A DNA stretch of 64,000 nucleotides. Source: Massariosphaeria phaeospora. Its lineage: Eukaryota; Ascomycota; Dothideomycetes; Pleosporales. Positions 11,811 through 23,149 of this stretch are shown piece after piece. The stretch is from contig JAADJZ010000026.1 of the NCBI GenBank assembly GCA_011032825.1, forward strand, positions 186,001 through 250,000, given 5' to 3'. The notes under the pieces are model-generated. The model was not told where the DNA came from. It saw only the letters and a program-made list of their open reading frames with translations, and ran no database searches. Made by a program: the position numbers and the translations under genes. Each line of letters begins with the position of its first letter. Within the stretch, counting starts at the first letter, position 1.

Positions 11811-14800
11811 ATGGACTGTAAGTACCTCGCGTCTGAATTCTGATCTGCTCTGCCACCCCGCTGCAAAGCTGCCGCTCGCCGTCCGCGGCGGCCTCGCTCA
11901 AGTCCATCACTTCCATCATCACTTCACGTCGGCACATGTCGCAGACCCCTCGAGACCTCCGATACTGTTGTCGTCTGCATGCTCGCTACGGCCTTTACCT
12001 CCCACTGCGTCCTCTAGCCGCCCGCCCGGCCATTGGCTTCACCTGCGCACCCAGCCGTTCTCCATCTCCCGCCATCAACCATCCGCCCATTCCATCGGAC
12101 CTCCGCTATCCACGACCCTGCCGTTGTTCCTAGTCGCTTTTTGGTTATTTTGAGTCGCGTTGTTCCGCTCTATCCAGCGCACCTACTCCCACCCGCCACA
12201 GCCGTGCGCTTCCTGAGAAACTCTGCTGACCATCTGCTACTAGCCGCGTCCATCGTGATGCCCTCTTCCCTCGGCCATACGACCTCTCTCCCGTTCACGA
12301 ACGGCTACACTTCGCCTCCCACTGTGAATGGAAGGACACCGGAAGAGCAGTCAGCTCGCAGTGACAGCGAATTGTCCGACGCGAAAGACGCCATCGCCGA
12401 AGACAAATCATCCGACGAAGATGCTCCAGGAGAAGACTATGACGAAGACGAGGAGATGGCGGTTGATACAGACTCGTCCGAAGACGTAGACGCCGAGGGT
12501 GAGCCAGATGGCGATTACGACTCAGATTCCCCGCCGCCGGTCCAGGCTGAGGCCAGCCGTGCCCGGAGCTCATCGTCACAAGAGTCGCAAAGGTCTCTGA
12601 AGCGCAAGGCGAGCACAGAAGAGGAGGGTTTTATGACCCAGAATCCGGAGCTCTATGGTCTTCGTCGAAGCGTACGTGGTCTCAATTCTTGCTACGGACG
12701 TAGGCTAACCGTAGTCCAGGGTCGTGCCCGCCCGCATCGTCGCATTGTAAGTAACTCATTGCCGGGTCGTTCGACTTGTCTAACATAGTGTAGGTCGCGA
12801 GCAGCGATGAAGATGATGTGTCTAGCTCTGATCAACCCCGCAAGCGGCAACGGACAGCCTCGCGAAAAGGTACCATCAGAATCCGCAAATTTTACCCTGG
12901 CTGGTACTGACCCATATCTAGCTTCGAACCTGCCGACACCTGTTCACCAGTCTGCGGGATCTGAATCGGACTCGGAGGGCTACGTTAATGCACGTAAAAA
13001 CATTCCATCTAAGAAAGAGAGGCAACGGCGGCTCCTGGTAGCTGAAGGCCGCCTTCCTCCATCCCACGCCGAAGTCCGGTTCTCCTCACGTCGGTCGAAG
13101 CAGGTCACAAACTACAATGAGGAAGAAGAAGAAGATCCTTTTGAGGAAGATGAGGACGCCATGGCATCGAATTACTGGGCTGACACCGTCGAAGAAACCG
13201 GCCCCATCATTGAGAAGATCCTTGACCACCGAGCAAAACCAGATACAGGTAAGCTACGTTACCGTCCTGTCATCGACAATACTAACATGCTGCAGATATG
13301 GACCCGTTCACGTTGCAGAAGAAGGACTTTGAATACCTCGTTAGTAACCCACCCTTCCCCAGTGTGAGACCATATTGACCTTATATTGCAGGTCAAATGG
13401 CTGGACAAAGCCCACTATCATTCAACCTGGGAGGATTATGAGACAGCCTCCTCACAGAAAGGCTTTCGAAAGTTGGATAACTATTTCAAAGGTCCAGTGA
13501 TGAACGACGCAAATTGTCACGCACGCAAAAAGCGCGAACCAGAAGAGTTTGAGCAGTATATGGTCGCGCGCGAGGCGGAACGAGAGAGTCAGCGCGACTT
13601 CCACGTCGTCGAACGAGTGATTAACTCCCGCGATGGTGAAGAGGAGACAGAGTATTATGTCAAATGTATGCATACCCCCATTCCCCTATCTGGATTACCT
13701 AACCAAGTGGACAGGGAAAGGTTTGACCTACGACTGTTGTACCTGGGAACCCGCCTCCTTGGTGAGTCAGTTGTCGCAAACAGAAATCGATCGCTATCTG
13801 GACCGCTCAGCGAATCGCCCGGTTTCGGATCTGAAGGAGTCCAACTTGTCGACTCGAAGGAAATTCGTTAAACTTGATGAGCAACCTGATTATATCAAGT
13901 ACGGCAAGCTGCGATCGTTTCAGCTCCAGGGTGTCAACTTTCTTGCACACAACTGGTGTCGCGGTACCAATGTCATCCTGGCAGACGAGATGGGACTCGG
14001 CAAGACAGTGCAAACCGTCGCGTTCATGAACTGGCTTCGGCACGATAGAGGCCAACAGGGACCTTTCATCTGCGTTGTGCCATTGTCCACCATGCCCGCT
14101 TGGGCAGACACTTTCAACAATTGGACTCCGGACGTCAACTACGTTATTTACACGGGAAAAGAGAGAGCGCGGAAAATCATCCGAGAGTGTGAACTTCTAG
14201 TCGATGGAAACGTCAAGAAGACCAAGTTCAATGTGCTAATGACCACGTATGAATACGTTCTTGCCGACTGGCAGTTTTTGTCACAGCTGAAATGGCAATT
14301 CCTCGCGGTAGACGAAGCGCACCGTCTCAAAAATCGTGAGTCGCAACTCTACGACCGACTGCAGTCCTTCAATGCTCCAAGCCGACTTCTCATTACCGGC
14401 ACTCCGATCCAGAACACGCTTGGTGAACTATCCGCTCTCATGGATTTCCTCATGCCTGGTAAGATTACTGTTGACGAGAATGTCGATCTCGCCTCTGATG
14501 ACGCGAGTCGGAAGCTCGCTGAACTAAGTGACGCTATACAGCCTTACATGATCCGGCGGACTAAAGAGAAAGTCGAGAACGACCTACCCCCCAAGTCCGA
14601 GAAGATCCTTCGGGTGGAGTTGTCAGACATCCAGCTCGATTACTATAAAAACATTCTCACACGGAACTATGAGGCTCTCAACGAGGGTGGTACTGGCCAC
14701 AAGCAGTCCCTCTTGAATATCGTTATGGAACTGAAAAAGGCTAGCAACCATGCCTTACTTTTCCCCAACGCGGAGGCCAAATTTCTCAAAGAGAACGCCA

Positions 14801-17379
14801 CCAAAGACGAGACCTTGAAAGCCCTAATCACCACGAGTGGCAAGATGATGCTGCTCGATCGGCTCCTTACTAAGCTGAGAGCAGACGGCCATCGAGTCCT
14901 GATCTTCAGTCAGATGGTGCACATGCTGGATATTCTAACTGATTACCTCAAACTAAGGAATTATCCTTTCCAGCGGCTGGATGGAACAGTACCGGCGAGT
15001 GACAGGAGGATTGCCATTGATCACTTCAACGCCCCTGGCAGCGATGACTACTGTTTCCTTCTATCCACCCGGGCTGGTGGTCTCGGTATTAACCTTATGA
15101 CTGCTGACACTGTGGTTCTGTTCGACTCAGACTGGAACCCGCAGGCCGACCTTCAAGCCATGGCGCGAGCACATCGCATCGGACAGACGAAGCCCGTCAG
15201 CGTCTACCGATTGGTATCTAAAGATACAATCGAAGAGGAGATACTCGAAAGAGCGCGCAACAAGCGCATGCTTGAGTTCATCACAATACAACGAGGTATC
15301 ACAGATCGTCAGCAGAAGGAGCTGAACGATAAGATGACTCGGGTGGCTGCCGAACCTAGTTCAGCCGATGATATCAACCAAATTCTCAAGCGCCGCGGCC
15401 AAAAGATGTTCGAGCAATCAGGCAATCAGAGGAAGCTTGAAGAGCTCGACATCGATTCTGTATTAGAGAACGCAGAAGAGCACAAGACAGAACAAGCAGC
15501 GGGGTTGACTTCTGACGGCGGCGAGGAGTTCCTCAAGAACTTCGAGTATACTGATGTCAAGATTGATCTTGAATGGGATGATATCATCCCCAAGGAAGAA
15601 CTCGAGGTAGTCAAGGCTGACATCCAGCAACGAAAAGACGAAGAGGAAACACGCAAGCTGGTGGAAGAGAATTTACCTCGAAAACGCAAGGCTGTGTCGA
15701 CGAACGAGCGCGAACAACGAGCTGCTAAGAAGCGAGCTCGCGAGGCCACTAAACTATACGATGTCGATGACGACGAGTCCGATGAGGAGCCGAGCACGAA
15801 TCGCGATCCTAAGCGTCCGCTCAACACCAAAGAGACTCGCAATCTCATTCGAGCTTATGAACGATTCGGTTCGCTTGACGAGCGAGCCGAAGACATGCTG
15901 AAAGATGCAAAGCTGGTCGGTCGTGATATGGCCGTTGTCAAGGCTACCTTAGACGAGATTGTCTTCAAGAGTGAAGAGCTCGTTCGAGAGGAACAGACGA
16001 GACTGAAGAACTTGGAGATTGAAGAGAAGCGGATGCTCACAAAGAAGGACCGGAAGGCTGTTCTGTTCAACTTCAGAGACGTTAAGAAATTGAATGCGGA
16101 AACCATCATCGATCGGCCCGTTGAGATGCGAATCCTCAAAGAGGCTACTGAGTCAGTTCAGGATTGGCGAAACTTCCGCGTCCCCGATGCCATCAAACCC
16201 GCAAGCTATACCTGTCCGTGGGGCGCTCGAGAGGACGGCATGCTTTGCATTGGCATTACCCGTCACGGGTACGGTGCTTGGGTCCAAATTCGCGACGATC
16301 CTGATCTCGGCATGACGGAAAGGTTCTTCCTCGAAGAACACCGCGTCGACAAAAAAGAGGAGCGCAACAAAGGAGAGGAGAAGAACGCAAAGTCACCAGG
16401 TGCTGTTCACCTTGTGCGACGAGCCAATTATCTCCTCACAGTTCTTAAAGAGAAGACTGGAGCGGATCCAAACGCAAGGCGGCTCATCGAGAATCATCAC
16501 CGCAATAACAAAAAGAACCACGTTAATTCTGTCCGGCGTCCTGAAAAGACTTCTTCTAGCGGGCAGGCCAGTCCGGCACCAGTTGGCCCACCGCGTAAAC
16601 TCATATCGCGCGACGTGGAGCGTCCTATACATCGAACACACAGCAACAACGAGAGCCGCCCCTCTGAAATTCGGCCCGATAGTCGGCAGCATGACAAGGG
16701 TGACCGAATTAGGGCTTCGGACCACTATAGGTCTGCAGATGCGCATCGTCGGGATCAGCGCAATGACCGCGGCAGTGTTGACCGACGTATCCAGCAACCA
16801 GAGCGGACAGACACGCCTGAGATTCGCGGGAAGGTCAGTGGAGATGTAGAGAAGCCACCAGCTAAGGAAGAGCGAATGCGTCCCCCCAGAGAGGATCGGC
16901 CGAAAGAGGATCGCTTGCAAGCTAGAGAAGAGCGGCCTCAGTCTCAGAGTCACCATAGCCATAGCCGGAGCATAGACTCGACGCCGATCAAGGGCAAAGA
17001 AAAGAAGACGGACGAGTTTATTGAGCGGAAGCTGAAGCCGGTCCGCGACAATCTCGGCCGTCTCCGCAAAGCAACGGGCAAGAACTATCCGTCAAAAGAG
17101 ACGATGATCAAGATCCTCAAGATCGAGCTTATTGCCATTGGCAATTTCATCCGCGCCGAAACTAGGGACAACGGAGAGTTGGAGGAGCGTATGTGGTAAG
17201 TGGTGTCCTGTGGAAAAGCGTGAATGAGCACCAAGACTGACTTTTGTAGGAACTACACTGTAGAACATTATTGGCCACGACCAAACGTTACGGTGGCGGC
17301 GGTCAAGGGCATGTATGGCAAGATGTTGAGCTCTGAGAAGAACGGCAAACCGACAAAGGGCCAGACCAACGGATCTTGA
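11811..17379 (+). CDS. chd1: Chd1-type chromatin remodelling ATPase
   Basis: ATP-dependent nucleosome-spacing enzyme that binds methylated histone tails and works with transcription elongation. Nine exons: 11811-11817, 12244-12671, 12720-12746, 12794-12869, 12922-13248, 13296-13339, 13392-13665, 13715-17195 and 17250-17379, giving 1,597 residues. Tandem chromodomains lie at about residues 290-430 (second: WKGLTYDCCTWE). The SNF2 ATPase has DEMGLGKT near residue 484 and a DEAH box near 594, and the helicase C lobe is at about 777-890. A SANT/SLIDE-like region precedes the C-terminal Chd1 domain (about 1493-1585). The N-terminus is acidic. The first coding exon is only 7 nt (ATGGACT), joined across a 426-nt intron ending CTGACCATCTGCTACTAG; the alternative is translation from the in-frame ATG at 12259. 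All other joins are firm. Confidence 0.95.
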
Positions 17380-18405
17380 TGTCGGACTGCATAGATGACA
17401 GGGTGGAGGGGGTATCGAAGACTATTTATCTATTGCTACATACGGGCGTTTTCCACGTCGACGGCGGTCACATTTTCTTGCAGCATAGCGTGGGTGTTTA
17501 GGGTTGGACGGGCATGAGCGGGACAGTTGGTTTCTTCTGCATGCCACACCTGTCTCGACATGGTGGCTCGTATTGGGTTCCTCGTTCCTTGGCGCATACG
17601 CACAAAACGGTGGATGGGTGCAGCATTTTCTTGGGACACACGGCGCTTCTTGCATGTTCCCATGTTCGCATACTTGACATAGTTAAGACGAGGGTATTAG
17701 TGCGGACGAGACTAGACTTCGAGGCATTGCTAGTGTAGTACTGCTAGGGCTAGCTTCTGTTGCTCCGACGTACGTTGAATGGACACTATCACATGAATTA
17801 TGAGAGACAGTGCCGGGCCGACTCGGTTGCCTTTTTGAGCTTTCGTGTCTTGACTGTTGACGCTTGCCCTTGAGAATGTGGGATGGCTGCAAACCATGTC
17901 ACGCCAAGCAGAGCAAAGCACCAGGGCCACTGCGTGAATAGTCGACCGAAGGATCACCAGGCGCTGCTCGTGTGCGCCGGACGCACGCGATGTTCTGCTA
18001 CTAATGGAGCATGAGGCCGCGTGAGCAGTGCCTGATGAGGGATTTTGGGGGTCGCGGAACGAGCGCTAGGCGCATCCCCCACCACCAAGAGTCACGATAG
18101 CACACGATAGGCTCCCCAGCGACGGCCTCGAGGGTGCAGCGGGTGGCAGATGATTTCGAGGACGTGGTTGATGGGAGGCTGGCCCGCCCGTCAGCCGCAG
18201 ACGAAGCGTGACGCAACGCTGGTGCAGGCGCGAGTGCCAATCAACAGGGGAACGTGTCGCAAGTGAGCGCTGCGGTTGACGTGAGGGATCTGACTTGCCA
18301 AAATCGTGCCATCTCGGTGCTCAGCATATATACACACGCACACGCACACGCACACCGACAAGACACCTCCCACATGTTTGCTCGACTCCACGGCTCGCTT
18401 TCGCC
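17380..18405. other. Intergenic between chd1 and ppn1
   Basis: No gene recognised. The left side is the chd1 3' flank and the right side the ppn1 promoter, which includes a CACACG-type repeat at about 18332-18356 just before the ppn1 ATG. Confidence 0.5.
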
Positions 18406-20843
18406 ATGTTGCACGCCCGGCCAGCGCTGATCGTGGGGCTCTGCGCGCTGCAGCAGCTGCTGGGGGTTTGCGCGGGGCAGCCTGCAGGAACCGCGAGCCT
18501 CGACGGCCAATCCACGCGCCGCCTCAAGGGCCGCTTTCTGCACATTACAGGTATGTTCATGCTCACTTGTCGGAGCGGCATCGTGGGGTGGAGCAAGCCG
18601 GTGCTAATCGGCGCCGAATCGCAGATTTCCACCCAGACCCCTTCTACAAGACGTACTCCAGCACCGAGGAAGAGGCCGCCTGCCATCGCCAACGTGGCCC
18701 AGCCGGCTTCTACGGCGCCGAAACCTCGGCCTGCGACTCGCCCGTCTCGCTAGTCAACGAGACCTTTAGGTGGATCCACGACCACATTCGCGACGACATC
18801 GACTTTGTCGTGTGGACGGGCGACTCGGCCCGCCACGACAACGACGAGAAGCTCCCGCGCACCCAGGCCGAGATTATCCAGCAGAATGAGTTCCTCGTCA
18901 CCAAGTTTGCTGAGGTGTTTGGCAGCCACGGCGGCGGCCACGCTCTCTCAACCCACTCGCTACGAATCCCCGTAGTGCCGACCTTTGGCAATAATGACAT
19001 AATGCCACACAACATCTTCCTCAACGGACCGAACAAGTGGACCAAGAAGTATCTGGACATCTGGCGGAGCTTCATCCCGGAGGAGCAGAGACATCAGTTC
19101 CAGCAGGGCGGATGGTTCCATGTCGAGGTGATCCCCGGGCAGCTGGCCGTCATCAGTCTGAACACAATGTAAGTCTTCTTATACCTGCCATGTTGCAAGC
19201 GGCATACATTTTACTTGTCGCTGACCACTGCCAGGTATTTCTTTGCCTCAAACTCGGGCGTTGACGGATGCGCAAACAAGCATGAACCAGGATATGAACA
19301 CATGGAATGGCTGCGTGTCCAGCTTCAGATCTTGCGAGATAGGGGCATGAAAGCTATTTTAATGGGTCACGTGCCACCAGCACGAGTCGAAAGCAAGGAG
19401 AGCTGGGACGAGACGTGTTGGCAGAAATACACGCTATGGCAACGGCAATATCGAGATGTCATTGTTGGGTCCTTGTACGGGCACATGAACATCGACCATT
19501 TCATGCTTCAAGATTTCAAGCAACTGAAGAAGAGCACAAAGAGGGGTGAAATGGCAAGCATTGCGAAGCCGGAGCGGGTTGGCCTACTCGAAGACGGTGA
19601 AGTCACGGTGGCGTCTGCTTCTGGCTACCTACTCGACTTACGGCAGGCATGGGCAAAACTTCCTGTGCCTACCCAGTTCAGGAAGAGATCGCTTTCGGAT
19701 CACAGTGCCGAAGATGCGATGGACCACTTCTCTACTTGGCAATGGATCATATCCAAACTGTCAATATCGAACGCAAGTAAAAAGGTTGGTAAAGGACACA
19801 AGAAGAAATACATCGATAAGATTGGCGGTAAATACGCCGAACGGTATAGTGTAACACATGTGTCGCCAAGCGTCGTTCCGAACTACTTCCCTACGCTCCG
19901 CATTTTCGAGTACAACATCACCGGGTTGGAGGATCTCATCGTTCCGATCCGGCACTCCCCCAAGATCATAGACCACCCGTCCACTCAACTACCCATCTCG
20001 AGCAGTGACTTTGGCGATGACGCGGACTGGGAAAGAGAGATAGACCTACTCATCCGACGAAAACAAAAAAGAAAAGAGAAAGAATCGCGCAAGAAGCCCA
20101 AGAAATACAAATTCAAGATCCCCAACGGTCCCTCCAAATCCGCGCCCCCGGGCCCCGCATACTCGCCCCAACCCCTCACTCTCACCGGCTACGTGCAGTA
20201 CTTCGCCAACCTCACGCACATCAACAACGACTTCGTCGAGGGAGTGCAGTCGGTAACCACCGAGAATGAAGATGCGCCGCGCACGATCTTCGGATTGGCG
20301 GTCGATGGGGAAAAGGGCGAGATTGAAGCGAATAAGTGGAAAGAGGGCAAGCACGGAAAACACCAGGGCAAAAAGCCGCGCCCGAAACCGCATCCTAAGG
20401 CGTTTGGATTCGAGGTCGAGTATGATACGAAGGCGGATAAGGCGGGCGGACTTAGGGATCTTACTGTGAGGAGCTATGTTGACCTTGCGCGGCGGATTGG
20501 TCGTGGGCAGAGTGCAACAGCGGGTTATGGAGTGGAAGAGGAAGAAGAGCTCGACGAAATGAACGCGGATGACTTGTACGATTCCGACATCGAGGAGGGT
20601 TCAGACGACGAAGAGGAAGAGGAAGAGGAAGAAGAAGAGGAAGATACAGACCAGGACACGAAGAACAACAAGAAGAAGAAACACCACAAAGGCAAGAAAC
20701 ACAGAAAACACAAACATGGCCGCAACAGCGCGTGGTTCACGTTCGTCAAGCGCGCATTCGTGGGCACTATGGATCCAGCTGATATCGAGGAACTCTTTGG
20801 TCGGGAGGGCGGTGCTGCGGAGGATGAAGGCATGGAGCTGTGA
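18406..20843 (+). CDS. ppn1: Endopolyphosphatase, vacuolar (Ppn1)
   Basis: Metallophosphatase that cuts inorganic polyphosphate chains internally; the family acts in the vacuole. Three exons: 18406-18550, 18625-19168 and 19235-20843, giving 765 residues. The N-terminus has a hydrophobic signal-anchor (ALIVGLCALQQLLGVC) followed by LKGRFLHITDFHPDPFY, which appears only after splicing. Metal-site motifs seen are DFHPDP, WTGDSARHDND, FGNND, MGHVPP and GHMNIDHF. Conserved TFGNNDIMPHN and SLNTMYFFASN are present. Near the C-terminus, about residues 682-702 are almost all Asp/Glu and about 708-726 almost all Lys/His/Gly. That strongly charged tail is unlike the folded domain and is discussed as a finding. 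Confidence 0.95.
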
Positions 20844-21616
20844 GTGAGGACGTGTGGCGTGATATACCCCCCTATAGGTCGACGGTGTTTTTTTTGGTGT
20901 TTTTCGGTCTATGTTTTGAGCATTTGAGGTTTGGGTTTTGGGTTTTGGGATTTGCGATTTGAGTTTTTGGTTTTAGGTTTGCGATTTGAGAAATTAGCGT
21001 GCGGGCATGGTTTAGGTGCGAGTTTGATGGACAGATAGTAGCTTCACAGGGTAGAGTAGCATAAGTGGCGTTTTATCTATCGATGTTACTTACTTTGTTC
21101 AGTATCTATTTCTATTGCGGAGTTGCTAATATCAACTACTACATAGCTAGACGTGCAAATCGCGCCACGCCCGCGCTGCAACGATACTTGGAAGCCTATA
21201 CGCAGCAACTGCGAGCGTCTAGACGTCGAATACGAGCTTTTCTAAGTACACTTATCGTCCTTGCGACTGTCAACTCTAACTTCTCGATTCGTAGCATAAT
21301 CCTGTCTGGTAATTACTCTGGCCCTTCCTCTTCGACATGGCATGGGATATCTTTTGCTCGCGTATCCCGGGCCTAGGTCCAAACCAACGAGTTGCCAACT
21401 ACACTAACTGCCACAATTCTACTCTCTAGCTACGAGATTCTTAGCGCTGTTGCCTTGGAGTACTATAGAATCTTCTATACTATTAAGAGGTTTCAATACA
21501 GTCTATTTTCCACATAACTAGTTACACAGAACCCACGAGCGGGTTTGATTTTCGTATCAATTTCATGTTCTTCATCTGGTTTACAAAAGTAGTCTAGGTG
21601 CGGTGTCTAGAAATCA
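20844..21616. other. Intergenic between ppn1 and the dihydroorotate dehydrogenase gene
   Basis: No gene recognised. It starts with a G/T-rich tract and is AT-rich from about 21050 on. An open frame at 21065-21376 lacks family resemblance. The true 5' exon of the next gene could lie here. Confidence 0.45.
20926..20990 (+). repeat. G/T strand-asymmetric tract (TTTGGG-like units)
   Basis: Nearly all T and G on the plus strand, with three GGG runs spaced by TTTT and further TTTGCGATTTGAG repeats. It lies just after the ppn1 stop. Confidence 0.7.
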
Positions 21617-22933
21617 ATGGTCGAGCTGAGCTTATCGGCAGCATCGATCTTACCCCACCTTCTAGCAAAGGTACCAGTAGTAACAACCACTTATATAGCT
21701 CTCACCCCACTAGCGACGATAGTTCCAAACCTGCTCAAACCACCATGCTCCCCGAGCCAAAAACCTCCTAACCATCCACCCCCCCTCCTCAACTCCGCAT
21801 CCCCCTGGTGCACCACCCTATCCCACCTCCGCGCCCTCTACGCCAGCCCCCACACCGGCGCCATCACAACGCGCACCGCGCTCCTCGGCGCCGCCGCCCC
21901 CTTCCCGCACGACGACGCAGTGCACCAATTCACTTTCTTTAACCCGGGCTCGCATGATGCTTTGGCTGCGAATCCCGCGGGGGGAACTGAGGACGACAGC
22001 AAGACGGGCAGTCTGAATACGCTGGGATATAGTCCGATAGGGCTAGACGAGTATCTGGCGTTCGTGGAGGCGATATCGCGGGAGCTCGCTGAGGAGAAGG
22101 ACGATGATGACGAGGATGATGACAAGACGCGCAAACCGCCGCGCAACAACAACAACAACAATAAACCCATCATCCTCTCCGTCGCCGGCCCCCCCTCCTC
22201 CGTCCTCTCCGCCTACCACCTCATCTCCACCCTCCAACCCCAGGTCCACATGCCCCTCGCCCTAGAAATCAACCTCTCGTGTCCGAACATCGCGGACGCG
22301 CCGCCGCCCGCATACAGCGCCGCTGCGCTGGGCTCGTATTTCGCTGCGCTGCAGCGCGGGCGCAGCGAGCAGGAGGATGAGGAGGAGGAAGAAAAAGAGG
22401 AGGATAAGCGCTATGCGGTGCCCATCGGCATCAAAACCCCGCCGTACACGTACCAGGATCAGTTCCAGCAACTTGTCGATGCGCTGCTGGAGGCTGCCGA
22501 GACGGGACCGGAAACGTGTTGTCCGATCGACTTCATCACTGCGACGAACACGCTCGGCTGCTCGCTTCTACTAACCCCTTCCACCCCGCTCTCCCCCTCT
22601 CTATCCCCATCCACCGCTCCAACCCCCTCCCCACCGACCTTCCACCCCACCCTCCACTCCGCCACCAACACCGGCCTCGGCGGCCTCGCGGGCACGCCGC
22701 TGCACCCGCTCGCCCTGGGCAACGTGTACACGATCAAGACGCTGCTGCTGCAGCACCAGCAGCTGGCACATATCCAGATCATTGGGGTGGGCGGTGTGGA
22801 GGACGCGGCTGGGTATCGGCGGATGAGGGCTGTGGGGGCGGCGGCGGTGGGGGTGGGGACTGCGTTGGGGAGGAAGGGGGTGGGGGTGTTTGGGGAGATT
22901 ATTGGGGGGGAGGCGTTGGGGAGGGGGGAATAG
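21617..22933 (+). CDS. Dihydroorotate dehydrogenase-like protein with low-complexity insertions
   Basis: FMN-dependent oxidation of dihydroorotate to orotate in pyrimidine synthesis is the family role. Conserved blocks are PLLNSASPWCTTLSHLRALY, GAITTRTALL, FTFFNPGSHD, LNTLGYSPIGLDEYLAFV, ALEINLSCPNI (about residue 219), PIGIKTPPYTYQDQF, LALGNVYTIKTLL and IIGVGGVEDAAGYRRM. This is the class 1A-like cytosolic type (about 310-330 residues); here the frame is 438 residues. The extra length is an acidic plus poly-Asn stretch (near 22090-22165), a Glu-rich stretch (near 22370-22410), a Ser/Pro/Thr stretch (near 22580-22640) and a 55-residue N-terminus of no known similarity. The ATG at 21617 is therefore doubtful; a start in an upstream exon with an acceptor near 21722 is possible. 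Active versus paralogous function cannot be decided here. Confidence 0.85.
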   Translation: MVELSLSAASILPHLLAKVPVVTTTYIALTPLATIVPNLLKPPCSPSQKPPNHPPPLLNSASPWCTTLSHLRALYASPHTGAITTRTALLGAAAPFPHDDAVHQFTFFNPGSHDALAANPAGGTEDDSKTGSLNTLGYSPIGLDEYLAFVEAISRELAEEKDDDDEDDDKTRKPPRNNNNNNKPIILSVAGPPSSVLSAYHLISTLQPQVHMPLALEINLSCPNIADAPPPAYSAAALGSYFAALQRGRSEQEDEEEEEKEEDKRYAVPIGIKTPPYTYQDQFQQLVDALLEAAETGPETCCPIDFITATNTLGCSLLLTPSTPLSPSLSPSTAPTPSPPTFHPTLHSATNTGLGGLAGTPLHPLALGNVYTIKTLLLQHQQLAHIQIIGVGGVEDAAGYRRMRAVGAAAVGVGTALGRKGVGVFGEIIGGEALGRGE

Positions 22934-23149
22934 CTTTGCACGGGTGGGCAGGGGGATGATGGTCGGATAATACTGGATTAGATACCCTTTCTTAGATAGT
23001 GTGATATACGTACATGTTTTATACATAAACCCCTGACTACCACATATACCCACTTAACTATCCTATTGTACACACATAGACGCCCACACATACCAAACTC
23101 CCTCCAAACAACCTCCAAACTAACCCCCCGTCCTCCCCTTCAAACCCCC

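Noticed and set aside
12033..12243. In-frame upstream extension of chd1 from an ATG at 12033
   Set aside because: Low-complexity Pro/Leu/His sequence ending in a typical branch site and acceptor (CTGAC...CTACTAG), so it is better explained as intron 1.
21065..21376. 103-codon plus-strand open frame with a hydrophobic start
   Set aside because: AT-rich, no similarity recognised and no splice or context support.
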